Source: JAUYIV01 sp040882645 (lineage in GTDB: Bacteria; Actinomycetota; Acidimicrobiia; Spongiisociales; UBA11373). From it: a stretch of DNA of 64,000 bases. The notes beneath the pieces are model-generated. The model ran no database searches. It saw only the letters and a list, made by a program, of their open reading frames with translations, and was not told the origin of the DNA. Below are positions 40,415 through 49,110 of this stretch, piece after piece. Made by a program: the position numbers and the translations under genes. The stretch covers positions 45,991-109,990 of the forward strand of contig JBBEAX010000047.1 of NCBI GenBank assembly GCA_040882645.1, in the 5' to 3' direction. Position 1 is the first letter of the stretch, and every line of letters starts with the position of its first letter.

Positions 40415-41370
40415 GGCGCGTCGTCGGCGCCGGTCGCCTGTGACACTTGCTCGAGGAATCGACTCAGCGTGCCTTCATAAGCCACTGGGTCCACATTCCA
40501 CGCCTCACCGTGGCCGGCACCGGGCACCTCGACCAGGCGGGCCAGGTCCCCCAGGACCTCGGCGAACTGCCGGCTCGCTTCGATGGGCGCTTCCTCATCG
40601 TCCACGCCATGGAACACGAGCACCGGGACTGTGATGTCCTGAGCGAACTCGAGGTGGTCGAGGGCACCCCACTCGATGCCGAACCGGAACGTGGCGACCG
40701 CGCGCGCCCAGCCGACGAGGAGACGCGGCGCCCGGTCGTCCGCCGCGAGGCGGTCGACGACCATCGCGACATCGAGCACCGGAGCGTCGAGCACCAGACC
40801 GGAGATCGCAGTCGCCAGCGATGACTCGCGCATGAACACCGAGATGATCGAGCCCCCTGACCCGTACCCCACGAGCACGACTCGCCCGGCTCCCTTCTCG
40901 CGGGCAAACTCGACGGCGGCGTGGAGGTCGGACCATTCGTTGCGGCCGTAGCCGTGGCGGCCACTGCTGCTGGGCGGCGCAGCGGCATCGTTGCGATAAG
41001 TGATTGTGAGCGTCGGCAATCCCAGGGCGGTCGCGGTCGGAAGCGCCCGCAACGCCTCACGGCGATCGGCGCCTCTGCCGTGGACGAACACCACCCAGGT
41101 ACCAGAGTCGCCGGCCGTCGCCCATGCAGCCAGCGGCCCGAGCGGGCCTTCGATCATCACCGGTGAGTACTCGACCCCGCGCGCCTCCGGCGTCGAGAAC
41201 GCCATGCGATCGGCGATCCCGGCATCCGGCTCGGACTGGTCGAGGGCGAAAACCTGACGGGCGATCTCGCCCGAGTAGTACCAGCTGGCGGCGAACAAGC
41301 CGATCACGATGACCACCAGGGCGATCGTCGCCCCCCGGGTCAACCACATCCGGCCCCGCTTGGTGACCAT
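40411..41370 (-). CDS. Membrane-anchored alpha/beta hydrolase
   Basis: The 319-residue protein has one N-terminal membrane helix (about 12-32) and an extracytoplasmic alpha/beta-hydrolase domain: VVFVHGRGADRRE, the nucleophile elbow GYGSGGSII with Ser, the Asp in FHGVDDEEAP and the His in PGAGHGEAW. The start is the ATG with TACCCT 7 nt upstream; the open frame beyond it runs into the N gap. The substrate is unknown. Confidence 0.83.
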   Translation of the reverse strand: MVTKRGRMWLTRGATIALVVIVIGLFAASWYYSGEIARQVFALDQSEPDAGIADRMAFSTPEARGVEYSPVMIEGPLGPLAAWATAGDSGTWVVFVHGRGADRREALRALPTATALGLPTLTITYRNDAAAPPSSSGRHGYGRNEWSDLHAAVEFAREKGAGRVVLVGYGSGGSIISVFMRESSLATAISGLVLDAPVLDVAMVVDRLAADDRAPRLLVGWARAVATFRFGIEWGALDHLEFAQDITVPVLVFHGVDDEEAPIEASRQFAEVLGDLARLVEVPGAGHGEAWNVDPVAYEGTLSRFLEQVSQATGADDAP

Positions 41371-41377
41371 GGAGAGG

Positions 41378-41383
41378 AGGGTA
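41378..41383 (-). promoter_or_regulatory. -10 box TACCCT, leaderless arrangement
   Basis: On the minus strand TACCCT ends 7 nt before the hydrolase ATG at 41370, next to the N gap. Confidence 0.5.
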
Positions 41384-41398
41384 GGAGGCCGTGCTTCG

Positions 41399-41408
41399 NN
41401 NNNNNNNN
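41399..41408. other. Assembly gap (10 N)
   Basis: Ten unknown bases join two contigs. The true gap size is unknown. Repeats on the right (GGAAGGC, GGAGCC, GACTGGA) may have broken the assembly. Confidence 0.98.
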
Positions 41409-41480
41409 ATAGGGCCGGGCTACGCCCGGCCCGCGATAGGCGATACGCCAGAACCCGTGGCGTCCCCTCACACGTCCTGC

Positions 41481-41494
41481 GGAAGGCGGAAGGC
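41481..41494. repeat. Heptamer repeat, unit GGAAGGC (2 copies)
   Basis: Two tandem copies preceded by CTGC, the same unit as at 38131 and 56005. Confidence 0.6.
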
Positions 41495-41509
41495 CAGGTT
41501 GTTCTGGCT

Positions 41510-41539
41510 GGAGCCGGAGCCGGAGCCGGAGCTGGAGCC
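41510..41539. repeat. Hexamer repeat, unit GGAGCC (5 copies)
   Basis: Five tandem hexamers preceded by TCTGGCT. The same junction and unit recur at 61845-61869. It is the only array family in the window with a 6-bp period. Confidence 0.8.
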
Positions 41540-41553
41540 CTCCTCCTCCTGGC

Positions 41554-41581
41554 GACTGGAGACTGGAGACTGGAGACTGGA
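41554..41581. repeat. Heptamer repeat, unit GACTGGA (4 copies)
   Basis: Four exact tandem copies directly precede the -10 box of the cysteine desulfurase gene. Confidence 0.85.
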
Positions 41582-41588
41582 GACTTCC

Positions 41589-41594
41589 TACTCT
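41589..41594 (+). promoter_or_regulatory. Candidate -10 box TACTCT for the cysteine desulfurase operon
   Basis: TACTCT ends 10 nt before the ATG at 41605. Confidence 0.4.
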
Positions 41595-41604
41595 TCCCCT
41601 CCTC

Positions 41605-42741
41605 ATGCTCTACCTCGATCACGCCGCCACTACTCCGGTGCGTCCTGAGGCCCGCGAGGCCATGGCGCCACTGCTCGACCGCGAGTTCGGCAATCCGTCG
41701 GGCATCCACGCGGTGAGCCGGCGAGCCAAGGATTTGCTCGAGGACGCCCGCGAGCGGATTGCCGGACTTCTCGGCGCGGCCCACCCGCTCGACGTGGTGT
41801 TCACCGGCGGGGGAACCGAGTCGGACAACCTCGGCCTGGCCGGGCCAGCCCTCGCCGGGGGCGCGCGGGGCGGCATCGTCACGACGGCCGTCGAACACGC
41901 GGCCGTGCTCGAGACCGCCCGCTTTCTCGGGCGGCTCGGGTGCCCGGTCGCCTTCGTCGGCGTAGATCGGGCAGGCCGGGTGTCGCCCGAAGACGTCGTC
42001 GCGGCGATCGATGGCGCAACCCGGGTGGTCTCGGTCATGGCGGCCAACAACGAAACCGGCGTCGTGCAGCCGGTAGCCGAGGTGGCCGCGGCGGCACGGC
42101 GGGCTTCACCGGGGGTGCTGGTTCACACCGATGCCGTCCAGGCGTTCGTGTCCCGTGACGTGGATCTCGCGGGTTTGGGGGCCGACATGCTCACGGTGTC
42201 GTCGCACAAAGTTGGTGGCCCCAAGGGGGTGGGAGCGCTGGTTCTTCGCCCGGGCATCGACCTCGAGCCCGTCATTCACGGCGGCGGCCATGAGCTCGGT
42301 CGGCGATCGGGCACTCACGATGTGGCCGGCATCGTGGGGATGGCGGCCGCCCTCGAGGCGGCGTCCAAAGATCGCGACCGCTTCTCGCAGGATGTCGACG
42401 AGGCGCGGCGCCGTTTCGAGCGTCGGGTCATTGCAGAGGTCCCCGGAGCGGTCATCACTGCGGCGGGCGTCGATCGGTTGGTGCAGCACAGCCACTTTCG
42501 TATCGAAGGGTTCGACGCGGAGACGCTGCTCATCCGCCTCGACTCGGCGGGCGTGGCGGCCGCGGCGGGATCGGCGTGTCACAGCGGCGCAATCGAGGTG
42601 TCACACGTGCTTGCGGCGATGGGCATGAACGAGTCAGAGGCGAGGTCGTCGGTTCGGTTCACCTTCGGCTGGACGACCCGGCCGGAAGACGGTGACGCCG
42701 CCGCAGACGCCGTGATCGCGGCCGTCGAGGGTCTCCGATGA
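41605..42741 (+). CDS. iscS: Cysteine desulfurase
   Basis: This PLP enzyme (378 aa) takes sulfur from cysteine for tRNA thiolation and Fe-S clusters. It has YLDHAATTPV at the N-terminus, the GGTESDN motif, the PLP-lysine in SSHKVGGPKG and the persulfide Cys in GSACHSG. The gene overlaps mnmA by 4 nt (ATGA), so its main role here is probably sulfur supply to MnmA for 2-thiouridine formation. Whether it also serves Fe-S assembly is unclear. Confidence 0.92.
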   Translation: MLYLDHAATTPVRPEAREAMAPLLDREFGNPSGIHAVSRRAKDLLEDARERIAGLLGAAHPLDVVFTGGGTESDNLGLAGPALAGGARGGIVTTAVEHAAVLETARFLGRLGCPVAFVGVDRAGRVSPEDVVAAIDGATRVVSVMAANNETGVVQPVAEVAAAARRASPGVLVHTDAVQAFVSRDVDLAGLGADMLTVSSHKVGGPKGVGALVLRPGIDLEPVIHGGGHELGRRSGTHDVAGIVGMAAALEAASKDRDRFSQDVDEARRRFERRVIAEVPGAVITAAGVDRLVQHSHFRIEGFDAETLLIRLDSAGVAAAAGSACHSGAIEVSHVLAAMGMNESEARSSVRFTFGWTTRPEDGDAAADAVIAAVEGLR

Positions 42742-43799
42742 GGGCGCTAGTGGCGATGTCGGGTGGGGTCGACAGCAGTGTTGCCGCCGCCGTCATGGTC
42801 GAGCAGGGCCATGAGGTGGTGGGCGTCACTCTGAAGCAGTGGGAGGGCCCCGACGGCCGCCTTCCGACCGCAGGATGCTGCACGGTGGCCGATGCCGAGG
42901 ACGCCAGGAGGGTTGCCGCCCGCCTGGGGGTGCCGTATTACGTGCTCGACTACACCGACCAATTCGCTCGTGAGGTCGTGGCTCGCTTCGGGGAGGGATA
43001 TCTGGCAGGGCGAACTCCGAATCCGTGCATCGAATGCAACCGGAGGGTGCGCTTCGGGGCTTTGCTCGATCGGGTCGAGGCCCTCGGCTGCGACGTGCTC
43101 GTGACCGGGCACCACGCCCGCGTCGACCACGTCGACGGCCGCTTCCGGCTGCTCGCCGGTCGGGATTCCGCCAAAGACCAGTCGTACGTGCTCCACATGC
43201 TCGGCCAGGCGGAACTCGCCCGGATCGTGCTCCCGATCGGGGAGATGACCAAGGAGCAGGTCCGCGCCGAGGCCAAGCGCCTCGGACTGCGCACGGCCAC
43301 CAAGCCCGACAGCCAGGATCTGTGCTTCGTGCAGGGTGACTATCGGGACTTCCTGCGGGAGCACTTCCCCGACAGTGCGCGGCCAGGGTCGATCGTCGAC
43401 TCCGATGGAGTAGTGGTGGGGTCACACGACGGGGTGTCGGGCTTCACAGTGGGTCAGCGTCGCGGGCTGGGCGTGTCCGTGGGTGAGCCGCGCTATGTGC
43501 TCAGGGTCGATGCCGCCACTGCCACCGTCACGCTGGGGCCCCGGTCGGCGCTCGAGGTCGAAGGGTGTGCTCTTGACGAGGTCAGCTTTGTGGCTGGTGC
43601 CGCGGTCTCCGACGGCCTCGAAGTCGGCGTCAAGGTGCGGTATCGGTCCCGCCCGGTGCCAGCCGTACTCCGTCGATCAGCGGCGGGTTGGCAGATTCGA
43701 TTCGACCGGCCGGCGGAAGGGGTGGCACCGGGGCAGGCGGCGGTGTTCTACCTCGACGACGAGGTGCTTGGAGGCGGCACCATCGTCGCGGCCGCATGA
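42738..43799 (+). CDS. mnmA: tRNA-specific 2-thiouridylase
   Basis: MnmA adds sulfur to uridine 34 of Lys, Glu and Gln tRNAs. The 353-residue protein has the ATP PP-loop AMSGGVDSSVAA (6-17), the catalytic Cys in NPCIECN, TGHHARV and the second Cys in DSQDLCFVQGDYRDF. The C-terminal beta-barrel is complete. It is coupled to the desulfurase upstream and to ligA downstream by 4-nt overlaps. Confidence 0.95.
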   Translation: MRALVAMSGGVDSSVAAAVMVEQGHEVVGVTLKQWEGPDGRLPTAGCCTVADAEDARRVAARLGVPYYVLDYTDQFAREVVARFGEGYLAGRTPNPCIECNRRVRFGALLDRVEALGCDVLVTGHHARVDHVDGRFRLLAGRDSAKDQSYVLHMLGQAELARIVLPIGEMTKEQVRAEAKRLGLRTATKPDSQDLCFVQGDYRDFLREHFPDSARPGSIVDSDGVVVGSHDGVSGFTVGQRRGLGVSVGEPRYVLRVDAATATVTLGPRSALEVEGCALDEVSFVAGAAVSDGLEVGVKVRYRSRPVPAVLRRSAAGWQIRFDRPAEGVAPGQAAVFYLDDEVLGGGTIVAAA

Positions 43800-45820
43800 A
43801 GGGCCCCGCGGACCGGGCTGCCGAGCTGCGGGAGTCTCTCCGGTACCACTCGTACCGGTATTACGTCCTCGATGACCCGGAGGTGTCCGACGCCGAGTTC
43901 GACGCGCTGTTGAGCGAACTGCTCTCGATCGAGGAGCAGAATCCCGACCTGATCACCCCCGATTCACCCACGCAGCGGATCGGGACGACCGCCTCCGATG
44001 CCTTCGCCCCGGTGACCCATCTGAGCCGGCTCTTTTCGCTCGACAACGGCGAGTCGTCGGGGGACCTCGACGCCTGGGAAGCCCGCATGGTTCGCCAGCT
44101 GGGTCGAGCGCCGTCGGGCTATGCGTGCGAGTTGAAGATCGACGGACTCGCCGTGTCCCTCACCTATCGGGACGGTCGCTACGAACGGGGGGCCACCAGG
44201 GGGGATGGCGTCACCGGCGAGGACGTCACCGCCAATCTCCGAACCATCCCGCAGATACCGCTCCAACTTCTCGTCGACGACCCGCCGGCGGTGCTCGAGG
44301 TCCGGGGCGAGGTCTACATGCCGGAGGCGGCGTTCGAGGAACTGAACCGGACACAGGCCGAGGCGGCCTCGCGGCTCTTTGTGAACCCACGCAACGCTGC
44401 CGCCGGGGCGGTGCGACAGAAGGATCCGGCGGTCACGGCGTCGCGCAAGATCGCCATCTGGGTGTACCAAGTGGGGACCGTCGACGGGGTTCGGTTCTCG
44501 ACGCACACCGAAAGCCTGGAATGGCTTGCCCAAGCAGGGTTCCCGGTGAATCCGCGGTCGCACCACAGCGTGGACCTGGACGCGGTGAAGGCATACATCG
44601 CCGAGGCGGAGAAGAGTCGGCACGCGCTCGGATATCAGACGGACGGCGTGGTGGTGAAGGTCGACTCGCTCGCCGAACAGAACGAACTCGGGTTCACCGC
44701 CAAGAGCCCCCGCTGGGCGATTGCGTACAAGTTTCCGCCCGAGGAACAGACGACTCGCCTGCTGGAGATCCGCATCAACATCGGGCGCACCGGGGCGGCC
44801 ACTCCCTATGCGGTCCTGGAACCGGTCTTCGTCGGCGGGGCGACCATCACCAACGCCACCCTCCACAACCAGGACGAGGTGGCCCGCAAGGACATCCGGG
44901 TGGGCGACACCGTCGTGATCAGGCGGGCGGGAGATGTCATTCCCGAGGTGGTGGGCCCGGTGGTGTCGCTTCGCACTGGCGGCGAGAAGGTGTGGAAGAT
45001 GCCAAAGAAGTGCCCCTTCTGCGGAAACCCGATCGTGCGGAATGCGGGTGAAGCGGTTGCCCGATGCACCGGAGGCTTCGAGTGCCCCAGCCGCCTCGTC
45101 GAGTACCTCTACCACTTCGCCTCGCGCGGGGGCATGGACATCGAGCACCTCGGCGGTAAGACGATTCAGATGCTTATGGACGAGGGGGCGATCTCCGATC
45201 CCGCCGACATCTTCACGCTCGACCCCGGTCTCCTTCTCGAGCGGGAAGGCTGGGGAGAAACCTCGGTCTCGAATCTCATGGCGGCGATCGACGCCGCCCG
45301 CGATCGGCCCCTGGGGCGTCTCATCACCGCCCTGGGCATCCCGCTGGTCGGCGGTACCGTCGCCCGTTTGCTCGCACGGAGGTTTCGTAGCCTCGATGCG
45401 CTGATGGGGGCCGCGGAAGAGGACCTCTCGGCCATCGAGGGGGTCGGCCCTGAGATCGCCCGTTCGGTTCGGGAATGGTCCGCCGATCCGGCCAATCGCG
45501 CGTTGGTCGCCAAGTTGCAGGCTGCCGGCGTGCGGACCGCGGATGCCGAGCCGGAAGGTGTCGACTCGGGTCTCCTGACGGGCGTAACCCTGGTGGTGAC
45601 CGGCACGCTCGCCGGGTTCTCGCGCGAAGGGGCCAAGGTCGCGGTCGAAGACCGGGGTGGGAAGGTCGCATCATCGGTGTCGTCGAAGACCGACGCGGTG
45701 GTGGCGGGGGAGTCGCCGGGCGGAGCAAAGCTCCAGAAGGCAAACGATTTGGGGGTCCCGGTCGTCGATGAGCCGACATTTGTGGCGCTCCTCGAGCGAG
45801 GTCGAAAGGCGCTCGAGTGA
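43796..45820 (+). CDS. ligA: NAD-dependent DNA ligase
   Basis: LigA seals nicks in replication and repair. The 674-residue protein has the Ia domain (YHSYRYYVLDDPEVSDAEFD), the adenylation Lys in CELKIDGLAVSL, the OB fold, a four-Cys zinc finger (CPFCGNP then ARCTGGFECPS), HhH motifs (IEGVGPEIA) and a C-terminal BRCT domain (about 595-674). The ATG overlaps the mnmA stop, which fixes the start against an in-frame codon 108 nt upstream. Confidence 0.95.
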   Translation: MKGPADRAAELRESLRYHSYRYYVLDDPEVSDAEFDALLSELLSIEEQNPDLITPDSPTQRIGTTASDAFAPVTHLSRLFSLDNGESSGDLDAWEARMVRQLGRAPSGYACELKIDGLAVSLTYRDGRYERGATRGDGVTGEDVTANLRTIPQIPLQLLVDDPPAVLEVRGEVYMPEAAFEELNRTQAEAASRLFVNPRNAAAGAVRQKDPAVTASRKIAIWVYQVGTVDGVRFSTHTESLEWLAQAGFPVNPRSHHSVDLDAVKAYIAEAEKSRHALGYQTDGVVVKVDSLAEQNELGFTAKSPRWAIAYKFPPEEQTTRLLEIRINIGRTGAATPYAVLEPVFVGGATITNATLHNQDEVARKDIRVGDTVVIRRAGDVIPEVVGPVVSLRTGGEKVWKMPKKCPFCGNPIVRNAGEAVARCTGGFECPSRLVEYLYHFASRGGMDIEHLGGKTIQMLMDEGAISDPADIFTLDPGLLLEREGWGETSVSNLMAAIDAARDRPLGRLITALGIPLVGGTVARLLARRFRSLDALMGAAEEDLSAIEGVGPEIARSVREWSADPANRALVAKLQAAGVRTADAEPEGVDSGLLTGVTLVVTGTLAGFSREGAKVAVEDRGGKVASSVSSKTDAVVAGESPGGAKLQKANDLGVPVVDEPTFVALLERGRKALE

Positions 45821-45943
45821 GATCCCGGGGATTTTTCATGCGCACCGTGTACCGTCGCGCCCGGGTTTCGGCCCCGTGACCGTCGGGTGGCAGGTCGCTC
45901 GTAGGGGGAGAGAAGTGCGTCGGATGGCCCAGGCCGCAGTGCG

Positions 45944-46819
45944 ATGAACGGTGGACTCTGGTCGGTGGTTTGGACCCGCGGGGCGGGTTGCGCCGAACTC
46001 GCGGAACTACTCGCCAAAGGCGAGCCGCATTCGGTGGAAGGCGACCTCAAGCAGACCTGCATCGCCACCCGGGCCGACTTGCTCGTGGCCCGCAAGCTCA
46101 GCTCGTTCGATCTGGTCGGCACCGTGGTGCCCCACGAGTTTCGTCCGGGGTCGGTGCGATCGGTGACGGCGGCGATCGGCGCGGGCCCCCACTCGACTCT
46201 TGCTGCCTTCGTCGCCGCGCGACTTTCCGGAGTCCTCGGGGTCGAGGGATCACTGCTGTCGGCCTCGCCCGACCCCGCGAACGACGACTCGGTGGATGCG
46301 GTATTGGCCGAGATCGCGGTGCTCGTGCCCGACCTGCCGTCGAAGGTGGTCCGGGCCGACAGTGCCCGAGCCCTCGTGGGAACCTTCGAGGAAGGAACGC
46401 TCCTGGTGGTGGGGGCGGCCGGCGGCTCCTGGCTGCAGCGGCAATTCTTCGGGGCGGGCCGGAAGTTGGTCGTGGGATCGCCCGGCGGCGCAGTGGTGGT
46501 TCGCAGTGCCCCGCGACGGGTGTTCCACCAGATGGTCGAACCCGACACCTTTGGCTCCTTGATGCTCGTGTCGGACGCGCTCCGGTTGCTGACCCACGAT
46601 TCGGCTCCGGTGGCGGTCGATGGTGTTTTGGTTGGTGTGGTGAGTCGCGGCGACCTCGAATCGGCCGACCCGAAGGCCACCGTTGGGTCCGTGACGCGAG
46701 AGTCGCGGTTCGTGGCCCCGGACGACCCGGTCGACCTCCTCGACCGCGTCGATGCAACTGTGTGGCCGATGCCGGTCGTCGACGACTCCGGCCGGTTGGT
46801 GGGGGTCGTCGAACGTTGA
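45944..46819 (+). CDS. Usp-like domain fused to a CBS-type module
   Basis: The 291-residue protein has an N-terminal alpha/beta region (about 1-165) with a universal-stress-like LLVVGAAGGSWLQRQFFGAGR loop and a repeated VVVRSAP strand. A CBS-type region follows (about 185-291), with the paired motif GVLVGVVSRGDL and a closing MPVVDDSGRLVGVV. Such fusions sense adenine nucleotides in other proteins. The architecture is read from patterns, so the domain limits are uncertain. The stop overlaps the TTG of the next gene. Confidence 0.65.
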   Translation: MNGGLWSVVWTRGAGCAELAELLAKGEPHSVEGDLKQTCIATRADLLVARKLSSFDLVGTVVPHEFRPGSVRSVTAAIGAGPHSTLAAFVAARLSGVLGVEGSLLSASPDPANDDSVDAVLAEIAVLVPDLPSKVVRADSARALVGTFEEGTLLVVGAAGGSWLQRQFFGAGRKLVVGSPGGAVVVRSAPRRVFHQMVEPDTFGSLMLVSDALRLLTHDSAPVAVDGVLVGVVSRGDLESADPKATVGSVTRESRFVAPDDPVDLLDRVDATVWPMPVVDDSGRLVGVVER

Positions 46820-47487
46820 GCGGTTCTCCGGTCGGCGATGAGGTCCCGACAACCGAACCCGTTGGCGAGCCCCCGCCGGTGATCGAAGGCGGCGGGGTCA
46901 CCTTGCGCCCGCCCGACCGCGGCGATGCCCGCCGGTTGTTTCCCGCCACCCATGGCGCTCAAGCAGCCGTGTGGACCTACATGGCATACGGCCCGTGGAC
47001 CGACGAGCGAGCGATGAGCGAGTGGATCGCCTCCACGGTCGAATCCGAGGACCCGCGGTGGTGGGCGGCCGAAGTCGAGGGGGGCCCGGTGGGCATGGCC
47101 GCGCTGATGAACCGCGATCGTGCCAACCGTCGGGTCGAGATCGGCCACATCTGGTACTCCCCAACGGCACAGCGGACCACCGTCAACACCGAGGTCGCCT
47201 ACCTGTTGTTGCGCGAGTCGTTCGACCACCTGGCTTGCCGCCGGGTGGAGTGGAAATGCGATGCGCTCAACGAGCCCTCGAGGAAGGCGGCCCTGCGGCT
47301 CGGCTTCGCCTTCGAAGGGGTGTTCCGCAACCACATGATCGTCAAGGGGCGTAACCGAGACACCGCCTGGTACGCCATGATCGACGACGAATGGCCGGGA
47401 GCGCGGGCGCGGCTCGAGGAGTGGCTCTATCGGACGCCCCGCGAAGCCGGTCGGCCGGTCAGGGGCCTGTCCTCTAGCGGTGGGTGA
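46816..47487 (+). CDS. GNAT acetyltransferase, RimJ/RimL-like
   Basis: The 223-residue protein has the RimL-type acetyltransferase layout: GVTLRPPDRGDARRLF, the W-rich WWAAEVEGGPVGMAALM, IGHIWYSP and EWKCDALNEPSRKAALRLGFAFEG, the acetyl-CoA-binding and substrate strands. The substrate is unknown. The TTG start is inferred from a 4-nt TTGA overlap with the previous stop. Confidence 0.8.
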   Translation: MSGSPVGDEVPTTEPVGEPPPVIEGGGVTLRPPDRGDARRLFPATHGAQAAVWTYMAYGPWTDERAMSEWIASTVESEDPRWWAAEVEGGPVGMAALMNRDRANRRVEIGHIWYSPTAQRTTVNTEVAYLLLRESFDHLACRRVEWKCDALNEPSRKAALRLGFAFEGVFRNHMIVKGRNRDTAWYAMIDDEWPGARARLEEWLYRTPREAGRPVRGLSSSGG

Positions 47488-47503
47488 ATGAACTGAGCCC
47501 GGC

Positions 47504-47908
47504 TCAGAAGACCCTGAAGGTCCAGGTGAACTCGCCCGGGTCGGGCCGGCCGCCGGAGACGCGGTCCCATCGGATGGTGACCGTGTGATCGCCTGGCTCC
47601 CAGAACGGCAGGACGCTCTCGGTGCTGGGCTGCCACCGATACTCGCCGGTGGCCTCGGTGAGGCCGATCTCATGGGGAGGGATCCAGATGCCATCGACCT
47701 CGATCTCAACGGCGTAACCGATGGGGAGGTCGATCTGAATCGCCGTCTGGCGGACCACGGCGTCCCCGGGCAAGGGGAACACCGCCTCGAGGGCGCCGGG
47801 TAGATCCGGCTCCTCGCCGTCGGGGGCGAGGATGAACGCGAGTCCGACAACTCCGGCCAGCGCTAGGGCGAGGACCAGCATCATGGTGCGAAAGTGGCGG
47901 TGGTTCAC
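47504..47908 (-). CDS. Membrane-anchored beta-sandwich protein, unknown
   Basis: The 134-residue product has one N-terminal helix (about 9-30, MMLVLALALAGVVGLAFIL) followed by an Ig-like, copper-resistance-type strand pattern (VRQTAIQIDLPIGY, HTVTIRWDRVSGG, FTWTFRVF). No lipobox is present. The GTG start is chosen for the helix position; an internal ATG at MMLVL is an alternative. The gene is convergent with the acetyltransferase and divergent from dapC. Confidence 0.65.
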   Translation of the reverse strand: MNHRHFRTMMLVLALALAGVVGLAFILAPDGEEPDLPGALEAVFPLPGDAVVRQTAIQIDLPIGYAVEIEVDGIWIPPHEIGLTEATGEYRWQPSTESVLPFWEPGDHTVTIRWDRVSGGRPDPGEFTWTFRVF

Positions 47909-47947
47909 GGGTAGGGATGGTAAATCTCCGGTGGCGCATCCCGGCAC

Positions 47948-47953
47948 TACCGT
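47948..47953 (+). promoter_or_regulatory. Candidate -10 box TACCGT for dapCDE
   Basis: TACCGT ends 8 nt before the dapC ATG at 47962. Confidence 0.45.
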
Positions 47954-47961
47954 TCGGGGCG

Positions 47962-49110
47962 ATGCGAACCAACCCGGTGCTCGCCGAATTGGGCGCGTAT
48001 CCCATCGCCGAGATCCAGGAGACGGCGCGGCGGATGCGAGATGCCGGCGAGCGGCTCATCGACTTCTCGCTTGGCGATCCCCGCGAGCCAACCCCCGAGT
48101 TCATTCGAGAGGCCGCCGCCGCGGCCATCCCCGAGGTGTCCCAGTACCCCACCGTGTCGGGATTGCGGTCGCTGCGCGAATCGATCGCCGGGTGGGTGGG
48201 GAGGCGGTTTGGGGTCGAAGTCGACCCGGATACTCAGATCATCCCGACTTCTGGAGCGAAGGAGGCGATCTTCACCACACCATTCGCCTTTGTCGATCGC
48301 GCCGCCGGCGACGCCGGGGTGTTCTGTACGCCGGGGTACCCGATTCACGAGCGGGGACTGCGGTTCGCCGGCGCCGAGGCGATCGGGGTGCGGCTGTCGG
48401 GTGACTTCGTGCTCCGCGCCGCCGATGTGCCTGCAGCCGCGTGGGGTCGCATTCGGATGGTGTGGTCCTGCAGCCCCCACAACCCCACCGGCGCGGTCAC
48501 CCCCCGTGCCGACCTGGAGGAACTACTGGAGGCGTGCCGCGACCACGATGCGCTCCTGTGCAGTGACGAGGCCTACGCCGACCTCTGGGAGGACGAGCCG
48601 CCGACCTCTGCGCTCGAGGTAGCGGGATCCGGAAGCCGTGGGGTACTGGCCTTCTTCTCGACGAGCAAGCGGTCCGGGATGACGGGATACCGGAGCGGAG
48701 CGATCGTGGGCGATCCCGAGGCGATCGCGGCGATCAAGTCGCTGCGGTCGTCGGTGGGGGTGGGCTCACCAGAGTTCATCCAGGCCGCCGCCGCGGCCGC
48801 GTGGTCCGACGATGCCCATGCCGAGGACCGTCGCCAGATCTTCAACGCCAAACGGGCGATCCTGCGGCGGCGCTTCGAGGAGGACGGCATCGCGGTGGTC
48901 GCCTCCACCGCCGGCCTCTACCTCTGGGTCGCCGTCGACGACGACATCGATGCGACCAAGCGACTGCTGGCCGAAGGCGTCGTGGTGTCCCCGGGATCGG
49001 CGTTCGGGCCTGGCGGCGAGGGGCATCTGCGGCTGGCGCTGGTACCGACCGTGGGGGAATGTGGCGAAGCGGCGGAGGTGGTGGCGGCGTGCCTGCGTCC
49101 CGCGAACTGA
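47962..49110 (+). CDS. dapC: Succinyldiaminopimelate aminotransferase
   Basis: DapC makes N-succinyl-LL-diaminopimelate from the keto precursor in lysine and peptidoglycan synthesis. The 382-residue fold-type-I PLP protein has FSLGDPREPTPEFI, PTSGAKEAIF, SPHNPTGAV, the SDEAYADLW segment, the PLP-Lys in FFSTSKRSGMTGYRSG and a C-terminal Arg (GHLRLAL). Placement with dapD and dapE decides the identity within class I aminotransferases. Confidence 0.88.
   Translation: MRTNPVLAELGAYPIAEIQETARRMRDAGERLIDFSLGDPREPTPEFIREAAAAAIPEVSQYPTVSGLRSLRESIAGWVGRRFGVEVDPDTQIIPTSGAKEAIFTTPFAFVDRAAGDAGVFCTPGYPIHERGLRFAGAEAIGVRLSGDFVLRAADVPAAAWGRIRMVWSCSPHNPTGAVTPRADLEELLEACRDHDALLCSDEAYADLWEDEPPTSALEVAGSGSRGVLAFFSTSKRSGMTGYRSGAIVGDPEAIAAIKSLRSSVGVGSPEFIQAAAAAAWSDDAHAEDRRQIFNAKRAILRRRFEEDGIAVVASTAGLYLWVAVDDDIDATKRLLAEGVVVSPGSAFGPGGEGHLRLALVPTVGECGEAAEVVAACLRPAN

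Noticed and set aside
45166..47850. 894-residue minus-strand open frame
   Set aside because: It is antisense to ligA, the Usp-CBS gene and the acetyltransferase, and its composition (Ser/Pro/Arg/Thr) is that of an antisense shadow.
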